NCBI RefSeq assembly: GCF_042655385.1
Contig: NZ_JBHSMA010000001.1
Coordinates: 558,001-622,000 of the forward strand
DNA from: Larkinella bovis
GTDB taxonomy: Bacteria > Bacteroidota > Bacteroidia > Cytophagales > Spirosomataceae
Reading direction: 5' to 3'
DNA length: 64,000 nt
Shown: in pieces, positions 63,346 through 64,000 of the stretch
Layout: every line of letters starts with the position of its first letter
How positions within the stretch are numbered: position 1 is the first letter of the stretch
Notes under the pieces: generated by a model
What the model was told of the DNA's origin: nothing
What the model saw: the letters and a program-made list of their open reading frames with translations, nothing else
Database searches by the model: none
Position numbers and translations under genes: made by a program

Positions 63346-64000
63346 TCAGTTGTTTGATAGTTTTAGTTTCCAGACCCAGAACAGGCCGGCCAAAACCGGA
63401 GTCAGGATATTGAACAGCCAGAGCGAGAGTGTTGCGGACAGAATTTGCGGAGCAGGAACCTGCCATTGCCCAAACACCCAAAGCGAGGTGGCTTCCCGAA
63501 CGCCCAGGTCACTCAGCAAATTAAAAGCCGGAATAATGGTTTTGCCAAGGTAGACGAGACCGATGCCGGTCAGGCTTTCCCGGAATGGTAACCGAATTCC
63601 GAAAAGCGCCAGGGCAATATAAAATTGCAGGGAAAAGGTCAGGTAACGAAGGGATGCTACCCCAAAGGCCCACCATAATTCGGTGGGGGTGTAATACGAC
63701 GCGACCGACCAGTATTTTTCCCACCGACGCATCCAGCGAAACCGGGAATTCGCAAACCAATGGCGTTGCCAGCCGGCTACCAAACCAGCCAGCAGGGTCA
63801 GAACGAGCGCAAGAAACAACACCCACTGGGCCAGGGGTACCCCATTGGTTTCCCGCTGAATTTGCAAAAACAGGGCAATGGTGCCGAAAAAGATGGCCGC
63901 AAAAAACTGCATCCCTCCTGAAACGAGGGCCGCTCCGATGCCCTGCCAACGCTGGTCGGAGCGGAGGGAGAGCAACCGGCCAGCCGTATCACCGAGCTGG
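63346..64000 (-). CDS. Lysylphosphatidylglycerol synthase TM-region/UPF0104-type membrane protein (partial)
   Basis: The frame is open to the window edge, so the 5' end is missing; at least 218 residues are visible, starting within QLGDTAGRLLSLRSDQRWQG. About five membrane segments follow, with YLTFSLQFYIALALFGI and PAFNLLSDLGVREATSLWVFG (the GxREA motif typical of the LPG-synthase TM/flippase family). It is the first visible gene of the minus-strand operon and may flip or acylate a lipid-linked product of the glycosyltransferases. Confidence 0.85.
   Translation of the reverse strand, partial: QLGDTAGRLLSLRSDQRWQGIGAALVSGGMQFFAAIFFGTIALFLQIQRETNGVPLAQWVLFLALVLTLLAGLVAGWQRHWFANSRFRWMRRWEKYWSVASYYTPTELWWAFGVASLRYLTFSLQFYIALALFGIRLPFRESLTGIGLVYLGKTIIPAFNLLSDLGVREATSLWVFGQWQVPAPQILSATLSLWLFNILTPVLAGLFWVWKLKLSNN

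Noticed and set aside
1..64000. CRISPR arrays, insertion sequences, prophage or rRNA genes
   Set aside because: No regularly spaced repeats, transposase, integrase, phage structural or rRNA sequences were seen in the window.

Overview
The window looks like a chromosomal segment of a Bacteroidota bacterium, most likely order Cytophagales near Spirosoma or Larkinella (inference from gene content; no search was run). The grounds are lineage-typical families (DUF5686 outer-membrane protein, BT_3928-type DoxX protein, tandem DUF1599, FadL/OmpP1 porin, Wzi, DKNYY lipoprotein), start codons without obvious Shine-Dalgarno sequences, and several upstream matches to the Bacteroidota promoter form TTTG-N19/20-TAnnTTTG. 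Coding is dense, with roughly 53 protein genes, one tRNA-Ser(GGA) and many clear hairpin terminators.

Layout. 0-9 kb: rpsT, a Dabb-fold protein, an S1/P1-like zinc phospholipase/nuclease, an RlmI-type rRNA methyltransferase, a beta-propeller protein, an HtrA-type protease without a signal peptide, UDP-galactopyranose mutase and a Wzi-like protein. 9-13.3 kb: a divergent housekeeping cluster with cdaA (c-di-AMP synthase) and folP on the minus strand, and DUF1599, the DoxX protein and aroK on the plus strand. 13.4-19.2 kb: a complete RND efflux operon (TolC, adaptor, AcrB-like pump). 19.4-27.4 kb: FadL porin, a Tyr/Asn/Gly-rich lipoprotein, proS, an FKBP isomerase and a DUF5686 protein.

27.5-36 kb is the most intriguing part. 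It holds an HD phosphohydrolase fused to a Pycsar-effector membrane domain, an SdiA-regulated lipoprotein, a 1213-residue metallophosphoesterase fused to an Omp85 barrel, a membrane class III nucleotide cyclase with altered substrate-determining residues, and a DKNYY lipoprotein. 36-49 kb: SanA/YdcF protein, topoisomerase IV subunit A, NUDIX CoA pyrophosphatase with an FAD dehydrogenase, GH29 fucosidase, glutaryl-CoA-dehydrogenase-like enzyme, a RamB/PrpR-like regulator, OsmC and a metallo-beta-lactamase-fold hydrolase. 49.5-54.6 kb: a two-gene unit of an M19-dipeptidase-like protein and a giant membrane patatin. 54.6-57.5 kb is AT-rich and gene-poor, with an acyltransferase-3 gene. 57.5-64 kb: Hsp20, tRNA-Ser, and a tightly packed minus-strand operon of a flippase/LPG-synthase-like protein (cut by the window edge), two membrane glycosyltransferases, a polysaccharide deacetylase, TatD nuclease and asparaginase.

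No insertion sequence, prophage, CRISPR array or rRNA was seen. Two copies of a heptamer-built palindromic repeat lie directly behind stop codons.
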